From JANMCE01 sp963791625 (GTDB lineage Bacteria > Actinomycetota > Acidimicrobiia > Acidimicrobiales > Ilumatobacteraceae): 64,000 nt of DNA. The notes under the pieces are model-generated. The model ran no database searches. It had not been told where the DNA came from and worked only from the letters and a program-made list of their open reading frames with translations. The stretch lies in assembly GCA_963791625.1 (NCBI GenBank), contig CAWBTA010000006.1, forward strand, positions 744,001 through 808,000, read 5' to 3'. The translations under genes were made by a program, and so were the position numbers. Within the stretch, counting starts at the first letter, position 1, and the number at the start of each line of letters is the position of its first letter. This document shows, piece after piece, positions 1 through 8,239 of the stretch.

Positions 1-1
1 A

Positions 2-1027
2 GGCCGCGCCATCGGCGTCACCATCGGCTCGCTCGTCGACGGCAGCGATGAGCGCTCGACCTTACGTTTCGCCTCACCGCTCACCCCGTTCGCCATCGAG
101 GTGATGTCCACCCTCGACCAAGAGGACCCGAACTATCACCTCGACATCGTGAGCGTGGTGGAGAGCGTTATCGACGACCCCCGCCAGATCCTCTTCGCCC
201 AAAAGGACCTGGCCCGTGGCATCGAACTGGCCCGCCTCAAATCCGAGGGCGTCGAGTACGAAGCCCGCATCGCAGCGCTCGACAGCGTGACCTGGCCGAT
301 GCCCCAGGCAGAGCTGATCGAAGGCTGCTTCGCCACCTACCTGGAGCACCACCCCTGGATCGAAGAGCGGCCGTCGCCGAAGGGCATCGTGCGCGAGATG
401 CTGGAGAGCGGGGAAACGTTCGGCGGCTTCATCCACCGCTACAAGATCGAACGCTCCGAAGGCTTGTTGCTGCGCTATCTGAGCGATGCCTGGCGCACAC
501 TCGACCGGTCACTGGCCGACGAGGCCTACACGCCGATGGTGGAAGATGTCGTCACTTGGCTGGGTGATCTCATCCGCGCCACCGACGCCAGCCTGCTTGA
601 GGAATACCAGGTCCTCTCGGGCGGTCCTGTCGTCACCTATGAGGCGCCGACCGCGCCCGGCCCGCAAGGTCCGCCGCGAGCATGGCGCACGGCTGTCCGC
701 ACCGCGATGTTCGCATGGGTGGAATTGCTGGCCCGCCACGCCTACGACCAACTCGGTGCCCGCACCGAGTGGCCGTCGTACCAACTGGCCAACGCCCTCA
801 CGCCGTACTGGGCCGAACACGGTTCGATCTCGATAGACGCAGCCGCCCGCGCCAACGCACTGTTCACCATCACCGAAGAGCCCGGTCGATGGATCGTGCG
901 CCAGCAGTTGGTCGACCCCGAAGACACCGGCGAATGGTCCATCACGGCCACCGTCGATCTGGCCGAAGCCTTCGACAACGGCACACCCCACCTCGTATTG
1001 GAATCGATCACCAGTTCAGCGCTGTAG
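2..1027 (+). CDS. DEAD/DEAH-box RNA helicase with DUF3516, C-terminal part (truncated by window edge)
   Basis: The frame is open from base 2, so the gene begins before the window; the first ATG (101) lies inside the protein and is not its start. The visible 341 residues contain no helicase motifs. They match the C-terminal DUF3516 region of actinobacterial superfamily II helicases of the HelY type, including the segments LDIVSVVESVIDDPRQILFA and YKIERSEGLLLRYLSDAWRTL. These proteins are thought to remodel RNA in the cytoplasm. The core motor domain lies upstream and cannot be checked. A short inverted repeat follows the stop. Family assignment rests on recalled conserved segments and is fairly secure; exact function is not. 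Confidence 0.8.
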   Translation, partial: GRAIGVTIGSLVDGSDERSTLRFASPLTPFAIEVMSTLDQEDPNYHLDIVSVVESVIDDPRQILFAQKDLARGIELARLKSEGVEYEARIAALDSVTWPMPQAELIEGCFATYLEHHPWIEERPSPKGIVREMLESGETFGGFIHRYKIERSEGLLLRYLSDAWRTLDRSLADEAYTPMVEDVVTWLGDLIRATDASLLEEYQVLSGGPVVTYEAPTAPGPQGPPRAWRTAVRTAMFAWVELLARHAYDQLGARTEWPSYQLANALTPYWAEHGSISIDAAARANALFTITEEPGRWIVRQQLVDPEDTGEWSITATVDLAEAFDNGTPHLVLESITSSAL

Positions 1028-1049
1028 AATGCGGCTCTGTTTCCCGAAC

Positions 1050-1069
1050 GATTTCACCCGTGTGAAATC
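1050..1069. terminator. Short hairpin between two convergent genes
   Basis: An 8-bp perfect inverted repeat (GATTTCAC / GTGAAATC, loop CCGT) lies between the stop of the helicase and the stop of the convergent sulfatase. There is no clear T-tract, so a bidirectional terminator is only inferred from position. Confidence 0.4.
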
Positions 1070-1078
1070 CAGCAGGAA

Positions 1079-2549
1079 TTAGACGTCCCGCCAGGGGACC
1101 TGGGCGGGCCAGCGGCCTTGTCCACCGCCGAGGGCTCGGAAGTCGGCGAGGGTGCGGTCGGTATGGGTGGCGCGCCAGGTGAGCATGCGCTGCGCATACG
1201 ACAACACGATGGCCGGGTCGGTCTGCAGCGTCTGCCATGTGGGGTCGAGAGCCAGGTCGAAGCAGAGCGACGATCCGTCCCCGAAGTGCACGTAGGCACC
1301 GTCAGCGTCATGCAGTGCGGCGACGTTGTTCGCTCCCAATCGCCGGTCCCACGGCCACGAACCAATCGATCCGCCGAGGAAGCCGTCACGCCAGTCGAAC
1401 TCGTGATGGGCGGCGTCGCGCCAGATCGGGGGAGTGCTGCCCCGCACGAAGGGCATCAAGGAGAAGCCGTCGCACTGACTGGGTACCGGCAGTCCAAGCG
1501 CTTCAAGAATGGTTGGCATGATGTCGATGTTCTCGGTGACCTCATCAACGACCGAACCGAACGCAGCCGGGCTGCGCGGGTCGCGCACGATGCCCGGGAT
1601 ATGGAAGCTCTCGGGGAAGAACCCGAGCTTGCCGAGCAGTCCGCGGTCACCCATCTGTTCGCCGTGATCGGCGGTGACGATGATGAGCGTGTTGTCCCAC
1701 GAACCGTTCTCCTGCATGGCTGCCCACAGTCGGCCGAGTTGGTGATCGACCTCGCTGACCATGCCGTAGTACTGCGCCTGCAACTCGGTGAAGGACCGAT
1801 CGGTCGGTGGCACGCAACGAACGTCGCCAAGCATGACCGACACGAGCGGATGCAGATCGGGTTGCGCTGGCAATACCGACGGCAAGGCGTCCTCGTCGTA
1901 CATGGCCGAGAAGCGACCGGCCGCGTTGTACGGCGGATGGGGACGCAGGTACGACGCATGGGCGAACCATGGCGCATCCTGCGCGTCGATCCAATCGGTC
2001 AGCTCGTCGGTCGTGAACGCGGACAGGCTCAGGTCGGCCGGCCGAGACGACTCGGTGGCGATGGCCCGCCACCCCGTTTGGGTCACCGTGACGCCCATCG
2101 TCGCCAACCAGTCGGTCCAGGCCGAAACGTCGTCGGACAAGTCAAGTACCTGCGTGAAGCCGTCGAGTACGCCCTCGTAGTCGTCGAGGCGCGGGTCGTC
2201 GGGTCCATTCGTCAGACGGGGATCAAAGGCGACATCGGTGTACCCGAACAGCGTCGGCTGATAGCCGACCCGGTTCAGCTCCAACGCCACGTTGGTGAAC
2301 CGCGGATCAAGCGGGGTGCCGTTGCCCACGACGCGGTTGTTCATCTGATACGTGCCCGTGTAGAGCGCAGCGCGGCCGGGTCCGCACGGCGCGGCCTGGC
2401 TGTAGTGACGGCTGAAGCGCACGCCGCTGTCGGCCAAGCGCGTCGAGGTTCGGCGTTTTCACCACGGGGTGACCGGCGGCGGACAGGCAGTCACCCCGAA
2501 ACTGGTCGAGCGTGATCAGCAGAACGTTCAGGCCGGGCGTAGGAGACAC
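1079..2549 (-). pseudogene. Arylsulfatase-like sulfatase, one-base frameshift
   Basis: The N-terminus (GTG at 2549) reads NVLLITLDQFRGDCLSAAG, the metal-binding start of the alkaline-phosphatase-like sulfatase fold. The rest, in another frame, contains CGPGR, the C-x-P-x-R site whose Cys becomes formylglycine, and later HGEQMGDRGLLGK. The two frames join if one G or C is removed at about 2432-2435: the text then runs NLDALADSGVRFSRHYSQ, a standard sulfatase sequence. About 489 residues would result, a normal length. The product would hydrolyse sulfate esters if repaired and if a formylglycine-generating enzyme exists elsewhere. It diverges from the Rieske gene across 74 bp. Either a decaying gene or a sequencing insertion. 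Confidence 0.85.
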
Positions 2550-2623
2550 GACCCGGACGGTAGTTGCTGCTGACCCGACCTCGCCGATCCTTGGCGCTAG
2601 CGCGACCTCTAAGGTGGTTGCCG

Positions 2624-3673
2624 ATGCCCACCCCTGAGCTGATCCCGACGCTTCCCGCCAGCTGGTATCTCGACCCGGTGGTCTACGCCGTCGAGCAGCG
2701 GGAGATCTTTGGCAAAGAGTGGGTGATGGTCGGCTTTGATTTCGAACTCGCGCACACGGGCGATTACGTAAGTGAGATGATCGCCGGTCAGCCGATCGTG
2801 GTGTGGCGTTCCCCCGAAGGCGAACTCGTCGCCTTCCTCAATATCTGTCCGCACCGCGCCGGGCCGATCATGTGGGACGGACCGGGCTGCCAGGCCAACC
2901 TGGTGTGCCGATATCACGGCTGGGCCTTCGGTTCTGATGGCGCGCTGCGCAACACCCCGGGCTTCGGTGCCGAGCTTCCCGACGGCCTCGGGTTGCAGAT
3001 GATCCGGGTCGACGTGTGGCGAGGCATGGTGTTCGTCTGCCTCGATCCGAATACTGATGCACTGCCCGGCTACTTTGGCGAATTCCCCACCGTGTGCGAG
3101 AAGTACCCCATTGAGAACTACCGCTTCCATTCCCGCACGATTCGTTCAATGAAGACCAACTGGAAGACGTACTCCGACAATTTCCTTGAGGGGTATCACG
3201 TCCCGCACATCCATCCCGGCATGTCCCGCGACGTCATAGCGAAGGACTACCAGATCGTGTGCAACGAGGATCGGCGGTGGAATGTGCACCTTGCCAAACC
3301 ACGCAACGCCAGTTCGTTGTGGGACGGCGTGTGGGTGTACTTCTGGCCCAACTTCTCCATCGACATCTTCCCCGGCGGTCTGTCGATCGAACGGTGGCTC
3401 CCGCGCGGACTTGGCCAGACCGACCTGATCTTCGAGTACTTCTTTGACGCTGACGCACCCGATGTCGACGCCATTGTGAAGACCTCAGAAGAGGTGGCCG
3501 ATGAAGACATGAGGGCCAGCGAATACGTCCAACGAGCCTTCGAGAGCGGGTCGTACACGCAAGGTCTCCTCAGCCCACGGCATGAGAATGCGCTCGCGAT
3601 CTTTCACGACACCATCCGCGACATCGTTGCCGTCGGTGGCCCGGCCGGACCATCGCCCAAACAGCGCGACTGA
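2624..3673 (+). CDS. Rieske [2Fe-2S] aromatic ring-hydroxylating oxygenase, alpha subunit
   Basis: The 349-aa protein carries the Rieske cluster ligands Cys75-x-His77 and Cys95-x2-His98 (CPHRAG ... CRYHGW). The catalytic domain follows, with NFLEGYHVPHIHPG holding the mononuclear iron histidines. This is the layout of ring-hydroxylating oxygenase alpha subunits, which insert oxygen into aromatic or quaternary-amine substrates using electrons from a separate reductase. No reductase or beta subunit is nearby, so the substrate is unknown. I chose ATG 2624 because AAGGTGG lies just upstream and the frame before it reads as non-conserved arginine-rich sequence. The stop codon directly abuts that of the convergent next gene. 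Confidence 0.88.
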   Translation: MPTPELIPTLPASWYLDPVVYAVEQREIFGKEWVMVGFDFELAHTGDYVSEMIAGQPIVVWRSPEGELVAFLNICPHRAGPIMWDGPGCQANLVCRYHGWAFGSDGALRNTPGFGAELPDGLGLQMIRVDVWRGMVFVCLDPNTDALPGYFGEFPTVCEKYPIENYRFHSRTIRSMKTNWKTYSDNFLEGYHVPHIHPGMSRDVIAKDYQIVCNEDRRWNVHLAKPRNASSLWDGVWVYFWPNFSIDIFPGGLSIERWLPRGLGQTDLIFEYFFDADAPDVDAIVKTSEEVADEDMRASEYVQRAFESGSYTQGLLSPRHENALAIFHDTIRDIVAVGGPAGPSPKQRD

Positions 3674-5041
3674 CTACCAGGTAGGGGGCGGCAGCGGGGG
3701 CGCCAACGGCAACGATGTCAGCGGAGTCGGGGGCGCCCAACCGGGCCCGGGGATCAGGGCGACACGGGCGATCGACGGCGTGGACACGTAGTAGATGTCG
3801 CGGCCGGCCCCTGGCGTGGGGCGACCCGTACTCGGCAGGGCCGTGCCGCTGCGGGTGCGGGCCTTTTGCCGACCGGTGAAAAGGTCAAGCACCACAATGT
3901 TGTCGTCGTCGAACAGCAGCACGTCATCCACCACCACCTCGGCAGTGTCGGCATACACGAGCGGCTGCCAGCGGGTGCGGATGGGGAACTGCCACAGCTC
4001 GCTCATCGATCCGTCGTCAGCAACCCGATGCGCCGCCAAGCCGCCATTGAGCGAATCGAAGGTGAGCACAATGCCGTGTTCGGCCACATAGGTCGGCCCG
4101 GCCGCCGGCCATCCGGCAAACAAGAACGGCTCAATCGACACGTGGTCGGACGCGTTGGTGGTGGAGAAACGATGGAGGCGAAAAGGGGTGCGGAACGACT
4201 GATGGAACGCGCCGTCGGGCGCCACCGAACCGACCGGATCGGTCTGCAGCAGCGCCACCATTTCGTCGGTGTCAGCGTTGTCGTGCACCCACACGTAGCC
4301 GCCACTGACGGTCAGATCGGAGCAATGGCCGTGCCCATCGTTCCCGGTGCGGTAGCGCCCCGTCCACGACGTGTCGCGTGAGAGTTTGCTGCGGCGATAG
4401 CGGAACCGGAAGATCGAGTAGTCACCGGGCACGTAGATATCGTCACCCGACACGCAGCACTTGCCGAGCGTGGCCTCGGGGATCGGCAGCTCCATCACCG
4501 TCGACAGGTCTTCGGCGTCCACCACGGTGAATCGGCTGGTGGTACCACTCGGTTGCATGTCCTTCACGATGAGTCGGCCGTCGTCCATGGCGACCATGCT
4601 GTCGTAGGGCCGCGTGGTCGGCATCTCCATCTGGCCGACCACCTCGAGCGCGGCGTTCAGTCGGTACAGATAACAGCCGGTCACCACATAGATGTCACCG
4701 TTGCGATGAGCGAGGCAGCCACCCTCCCAGATATGTCCGCCGGTGGCCAGACTGGGCGACGCAACGATTGTTTCGAGCGTGATGGGGTCGATGCGTTCGA
4801 CGCGGCTGAATGGTGTGGTCCCCGGCAGCGAGGTGGAGAACAGCAACAGGGCATCGTCGTGCCACACCAGGCTCTGATTCCACCTGCCGGTGGCGCGACG
4901 GAGCACGTCCAGGCGATCACCTGGCTCCACCGCCAAACCGGGCGTTGTTGCCACGTTGGTGCGCGACCCGTTCCCGGCCTCGGCGGGAAAGCGACTCGCG
5001 AGATAGCCCGAGACCTGTTCGTCGTTGTTCGTTTCCGCCAT
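3674..5041 (-). CDS. Uncharacterised protein, probable beta-propeller
   Basis: This 455-aa protein has no signal peptide or membrane segment. It shows repeated short beta-strand blocks with the spacing of a propeller, for example GGHIWEGGCLAHRNGDIYVV, DSMVAMDDGRLIVKD, GKCCVSGDDIYVPGDY and DVLLFDDDNIVVLDLFTG. Such folds act as binding platforms or lactonase-like enzymes, but no catalytic signature is recognised. The C-terminus is a proline-rich tail. It lies just downstream of the PAC2 gene on the same strand (11-bp gap), so the two may be co-transcribed. Function unknown. Confidence 0.6.
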   Translation of the reverse strand: MAETNNDEQVSGYLASRFPAEAGNGSRTNVATTPGLAVEPGDRLDVLRRATGRWNQSLVWHDDALLLFSTSLPGTTPFSRVERIDPITLETIVASPSLATGGHIWEGGCLAHRNGDIYVVTGCYLYRLNAALEVVGQMEMPTTRPYDSMVAMDDGRLIVKDMQPSGTTSRFTVVDAEDLSTVMELPIPEATLGKCCVSGDDIYVPGDYSIFRFRYRRSKLSRDTSWTGRYRTGNDGHGHCSDLTVSGGYVWVHDNADTDEMVALLQTDPVGSVAPDGAFHQSFRTPFRLHRFSTTNASDHVSIEPFLFAGWPAAGPTYVAEHGIVLTFDSLNGGLAAHRVADDGSMSELWQFPIRTRWQPLVYADTAEVVVDDVLLFDDDNIVVLDLFTGRQKARTRSGTALPSTGRPTPGAGRDIYYVSTPSIARVALIPGPGWAPPTPLTSLPLAPPLPPPTW

Positions 5042-5052
5042 GGACGCGGCCG

Positions 5053-5926
5053 TCAGCCCTGGTCGCGCAAGAAACGCTCGAGCTCGGCGGCGAGTTCGTC
5101 ACCCGAAGGCAGGGGACCGTTGTCGATCAGCGACGGCGTTGGCGCAATTTCGGCGTCCCACGCCTCCTCAAGTTGGCGCACCATGGCGACGTGCTCGTTA
5201 TTGGTCGTCACTTTCTCATCGAGCCACCGCCGCAACGTGGCGGCTTCCTCTTCAACGGAGGTGCAGTCCGTCGCGAGGTTGGCCACATCGGCCAGCCCAC
5301 CCAGCAGCGCCGCCGAGCCCCCGGGGTAGGGCGACGCCGAGATGTAGTGCGGAATCTGCGCCCAGAGACCGATCGTCGGGATGCCGGAGGCGGCCAGCGC
5401 CTCTTCCAGCGCCGCGCTCGATGCCCGCTGGGACGTCTACCGAGTTGCGAAAATACGACGCCCGCCTGGCCAATTTCTCGTTCGACGCGCTGACCGACAA
5501 CCGCGACGGACGACTGTGCGGCACTGCGATTGGGTAGGCACCCAGCCCAACCATCATGCTCACCTCGAACTGTGCCGCAAGCTCGACAGTGGCATCACAG
5601 AACGCGTGCCAATTCATGTCGGGCTCTGCGCCCATGAGCAGCAGCGCATCGCGACCCTCAGCGTCCTTGCCGGCCTTCAGCACGATTTCGGGCCACTGCA
5701 AACCGACGTTCACGCCGTCGCGAATCTGCAGTACCGGCCGTCGGGCGCGGTGGTCGATGAACTTGTCGGGGTGGAAGCTGGCGATCAACCGCGCTGACAG
5801 CTGGGAGTCCAGCACCGTCATGGCATTGGCGGCCGCGTTGCCCGCGTCAATCCAGCCCTGCAACATCACGACCAGCACCGGCTCATGCAGTTCGGGGTGC
5901 TCGTGCACTTCGTAGGACTCGGTCAT
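5053..5926 (-). pseudogene. PAC2 (proteasome assembly chaperone 2) family protein, one-base frameshift
   Basis: The first part (ATG 5926, MTESYEVHEHPEL) contains LVVMLQGWIDAGNAA, the typical PAC2 opening, and runs to DVPAGIE. The frame then breaks near 5415-5417. Removing one base gives AALEEALAASGIPTIGLWAQ followed by IPHYISASPYPGGSAALLGG and a C-terminus ending ELERFLRDQG, exactly the expected PAC2 continuation. Repaired length is about 290 aa, normal for actinobacterial PAC2 proteins, which are linked to proteasome biology by homology only. An in-frame Met further upstream is possible. The gene is either broken or miscalled by one base. Confidence 0.85.
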
Positions 5927-6043
5927 TGGCTCCGTACTTGCTTCATAGCGAACCAAAGTATCGCCTGAACGGGACATTCGTGCATGCGATGGGAGTGGGA
6001 GGTGGAACCGCGGATCGACACGTTTGGTCGGTAGGCTGCCCTC

Positions 6044-6748
6044 ATGTCGCTTGACGTTACCGACGCAGATTTCCAAACGGCGGTCATCGACCGCTCCGCT
6101 CAGATCCCGGTTGTGGTCGATTTGTGGGCGCCGTGGTGCGGCCCGTGCCGCACGCTCGGGCCGATCATCGAAAAGGTGATCGACGAAACCGGCGGGCAGG
6201 TAGAGCTGGTGAAGGTCAACATCGACGAGAACCCAGGCATCGCCCAGGCGTTTGGTGTGCAGTCCATCCCACTTGTGGTTGCGCTCAAAGATGGGCAGCC
6301 GGTCGATGGGTTTCTCGGCGCTCAACCTGAGCACATGGTGAAAGAATTCGTCGACCGCCTGCTGCCGAGCGCGGAGCTGTTGCAGGTGCAAGAACTGCTC
6401 GATGCCGGTGACGAGGAAAGTCTGAACAAGATTCTGGCCGAAGACCCGGGCCACCCCGACGCTGTCGTGAAACTCGCCGACCTCATGGTCGCGGACGGCC
6501 GCAACCAGGAAGCGCTCGATCTCCTAGCCCGCATCCCCGAGACCGACGAAGTCCGTCAGATCGCGGCTCGTGCCCGTCTTTCCACTCGGCCGGTCGACAA
6601 CTACGACACGCAACTCGTGGCCCTGCTCGACTCGGTCAAAGACGATGAAGCGGCCCGGCAGCAGTATCTCGATATTCTTGAGGTCATGGGTCCCGACGAC
6701 GAGCGCACCGCCGGCTACCGCCGCAAGCTCACCAACCGGCTGTTCTGA
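6044..6748 (+). CDS. cnoX: Thioredoxin-domain co-chaperone, CnoX/YbbN-like
   Basis: Residues 1-108 form a thioredoxin fold with the active site WCGPC (Cys32, Cys35) and the cis-proline segment SIPLVVALKDG. Residues 115-234 are helical and resemble the TPR-like tail of CnoX/YbbN (LLDAGDEESLNKILAEDPGH, LADLMVADGRNQEALDLLAR). Family members protect substrates from oxidative aggregation and hand them to GroEL or DnaK. In E. coli the CxxC motif is altered, whereas here it is complete, so redox activity is plausible. The stop overlaps the start of the next gene by one base, implying translational coupling. Confidence 0.88.
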   Translation: MSLDVTDADFQTAVIDRSAQIPVVVDLWAPWCGPCRTLGPIIEKVIDETGGQVELVKVNIDENPGIAQAFGVQSIPLVVALKDGQPVDGFLGAQPEHMVKEFVDRLLPSAELLQVQELLDAGDEESLNKILAEDPGHPDAVVKLADLMVADGRNQEALDLLARIPETDEVRQIAARARLSTRPVDNYDTQLVALLDSVKDDEAARQQYLDILEVMGPDDERTAGYRRKLTNRLF

Positions 6749-7083
6749 TGCACCTACAGCGCGCCGACGGCTACACGCTGGTCGTTGGCGCGCCGGTTCC
6801 CAGGGGTTCCGATGCAATCACGCTTGGCCGCGTCATCCTGATGCGCAAGGGCTCGGAGGATTCCCGCTACCTGATCTACCACGAGCTCACCCACGTACAT
6901 CAGTGGGTGGAGCTTGGCGTGGTCCGATTCGGTGCTCGTTACCTGCGGGATTACGCAGTCGGACGCCTTCGCGGCCGGGGTCACTGGGGTGCGTATCACC
7001 ACATTCGCTTCGAGATTGAAGCCGACTGGACCGCACGTAGACGCCTGAGAGCCGAAGCGGTTGCAGCGTCCGTCAAGGTCTGA
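6748..7083 (+). CDS. Small HExxH metalloprotease-like protein
   Basis: This 111-aa protein contains YHELTHVHQW, an HExxH zinc motif, and about 50 residues later FEIEADWTARR, whose Glu could be a third zinc ligand as in gluzincins. It has no signal peptide and is far smaller than ordinary zinc peptidases. Its ATG overlaps the stop of the thioredoxin gene (TGATG), so the two are probably co-translated and functionally linked. Peptidase activity is unproven; it could instead be a zinc-binding partner of the chaperone. Confidence 0.7.
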   Translation: MHLQRADGYTLVVGAPVPRGSDAITLGRVILMRKGSEDSRYLIYHELTHVHQWVELGVVRFGARYLRDYAVGRLRGRGHWGAYHHIRFEIEADWTARRRLRAEAVAASVKV

Positions 7084-7223
7084 ACGTCGTTCGCCCGCGG
7101 ACCGAATACGGACCGCTTTCTTCAAGATTTAGCGCTTGATCCGCTCAAGATCGAGACCACTCAGCCGATGAGATCAGGCGAGCGTAACCGGACGCTCCCA
7201 CACAATTCTCCGAGGCGTCTTCG

Positions 7224-8204
7224 ATGAACTTCACACTTTCGGTGTTCCAATATCAGATGGTTACCGCATCAATGGCGGGTGCGCTCGCCATCATGCTGGG
7301 GTCCGCCGCCTACTTCTTTGTGGTTCGCAACACGCTCACGCTGAAGAACCAGAACCCGGTCATCCTGGCCGGAGTCGTCTCCGGCATCGCCGGCTTTCAC
7401 TACCTTCGTGTGCTTTCCAGCTGGACCAGCGCCTTCACCTTCACAAACGGCAAGTACGTCGGCAACGGCACTCCGTTCTTCCATGGCTACCGTTACGCCG
7501 ACTGGATCATCACGGTGCCGATCCTTGTCGTGCAGCTCGTGCTGGTACTCAACCTTGACGCCAAGGTGCAACGCTCGATGGCGCTTCGTCTCGGTGCTGC
7601 TGCCGCCCTCATGGTTGCCCTCGGCTTCCCCGGTGAAGTGGCCACGGACACCACCAAGAAGATGATCTTCTGGGGCCTCGGCTTCATCCCCTTCGCCTAC
7701 CTCGTCTACACCCTGTGGGTGGAGATGGGTCAGTCACTACGCCGCCAGCCGGAAGAGGTTGCGACCACCGTGTCGAACGCCCGCCTCACGCTCGTGACAA
7801 CCTGGATGTTCTACCCGATCGTGTTCCTGTTCCCGGTCCTCGGTCTCACCAGCGGCATGGGCGAGTCGATGCGTCAGATCGGCTACTCGGTCGCTGACGT
7901 GCTCGCCAAGCCCGGCTACGGCCTGTTGATTCTCGCGGTCGCCACGCTGAAGAGTAAGGCCGAGCGCGCCGCTGAACTTGAGTCAACCGATGAGGATGCA
8001 CTTCCGATCCTTCCGTCGATGCCGACCATGCCAGCTATGCCTGCTATGCCTGCGGCCTCTGTTGCCGTTCAGCCGGTGTTCCAGCCCGCTGCCGGTGTGC
8101 CGGTGTCGCAGACGCTCACGATGCCCCCACTAACGCCTCGTGACATGCCCCGTCCCAACGCTCCTCAGGGAACCCAGCCCCCGTCTTCACAGCGTCTCTA
8201 CTGA
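7224..8204 (+). CDS. Microbial rhodopsin, xanthorhodopsin/actinorhodopsin-like, with D-T-Q motif
   Basis: Seven hydrophobic helices fill residues 10-242. Helix C reads RYADWIITVPILVVQ: Asp93 and Thr97 match the proton-acceptor pair (D97/T101 of proteorhodopsin), but the donor position (E108) is Gln104. Helix B has His59 (proteorhodopsin H75), helix F has WMFYP (194-198), and helix G has Asp225 and the retinal Schiff-base Lys229. Leu101 matches the green-tuned variant. Helix E (FWGLGFIPFAYLVYTLWVE) resembles xanthorhodopsin-type pumps. A tail of about 84 residues follows helix G, rich in Met and Pro. No retinal or carotenoid gene is present in the window. The next gene starts 36 bp downstream. 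Light-driven transport is inferred; the ion is uncertain. Confidence 0.93.
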   Translation: MNFTLSVFQYQMVTASMAGALAIMLGSAAYFFVVRNTLTLKNQNPVILAGVVSGIAGFHYLRVLSSWTSAFTFTNGKYVGNGTPFFHGYRYADWIITVPILVVQLVLVLNLDAKVQRSMALRLGAAAALMVALGFPGEVATDTTKKMIFWGLGFIPFAYLVYTLWVEMGQSLRRQPEEVATTVSNARLTLVTTWMFYPIVFLFPVLGLTSGMGESMRQIGYSVADVLAKPGYGLLILAVATLKSKAERAAELESTDEDALPILPSMPTMPAMPAMPAASVAVQPVFQPAAGVPVSQTLTMPPLTPRDMPRPNAPQGTQPPSSQRLY

Positions 8205-8239
8205 TTTGTTCCTGAGAGCCGGAGAAGGAAGGGAGCGGT

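Noticed and set aside
1118..2515. Long plus-strand frame opposite the sulfatase
   Set aside because: It mirrors the sulfatase codons and shows no family signature; the sulfatase motifs on the minus strand are clear.
5927..6454. Extension of the PAC2 protein upstream across the thioredoxin gene
   Set aside because: That part is antisense to a conserved thioredoxin; PAC2 similarity begins at MTESYE.
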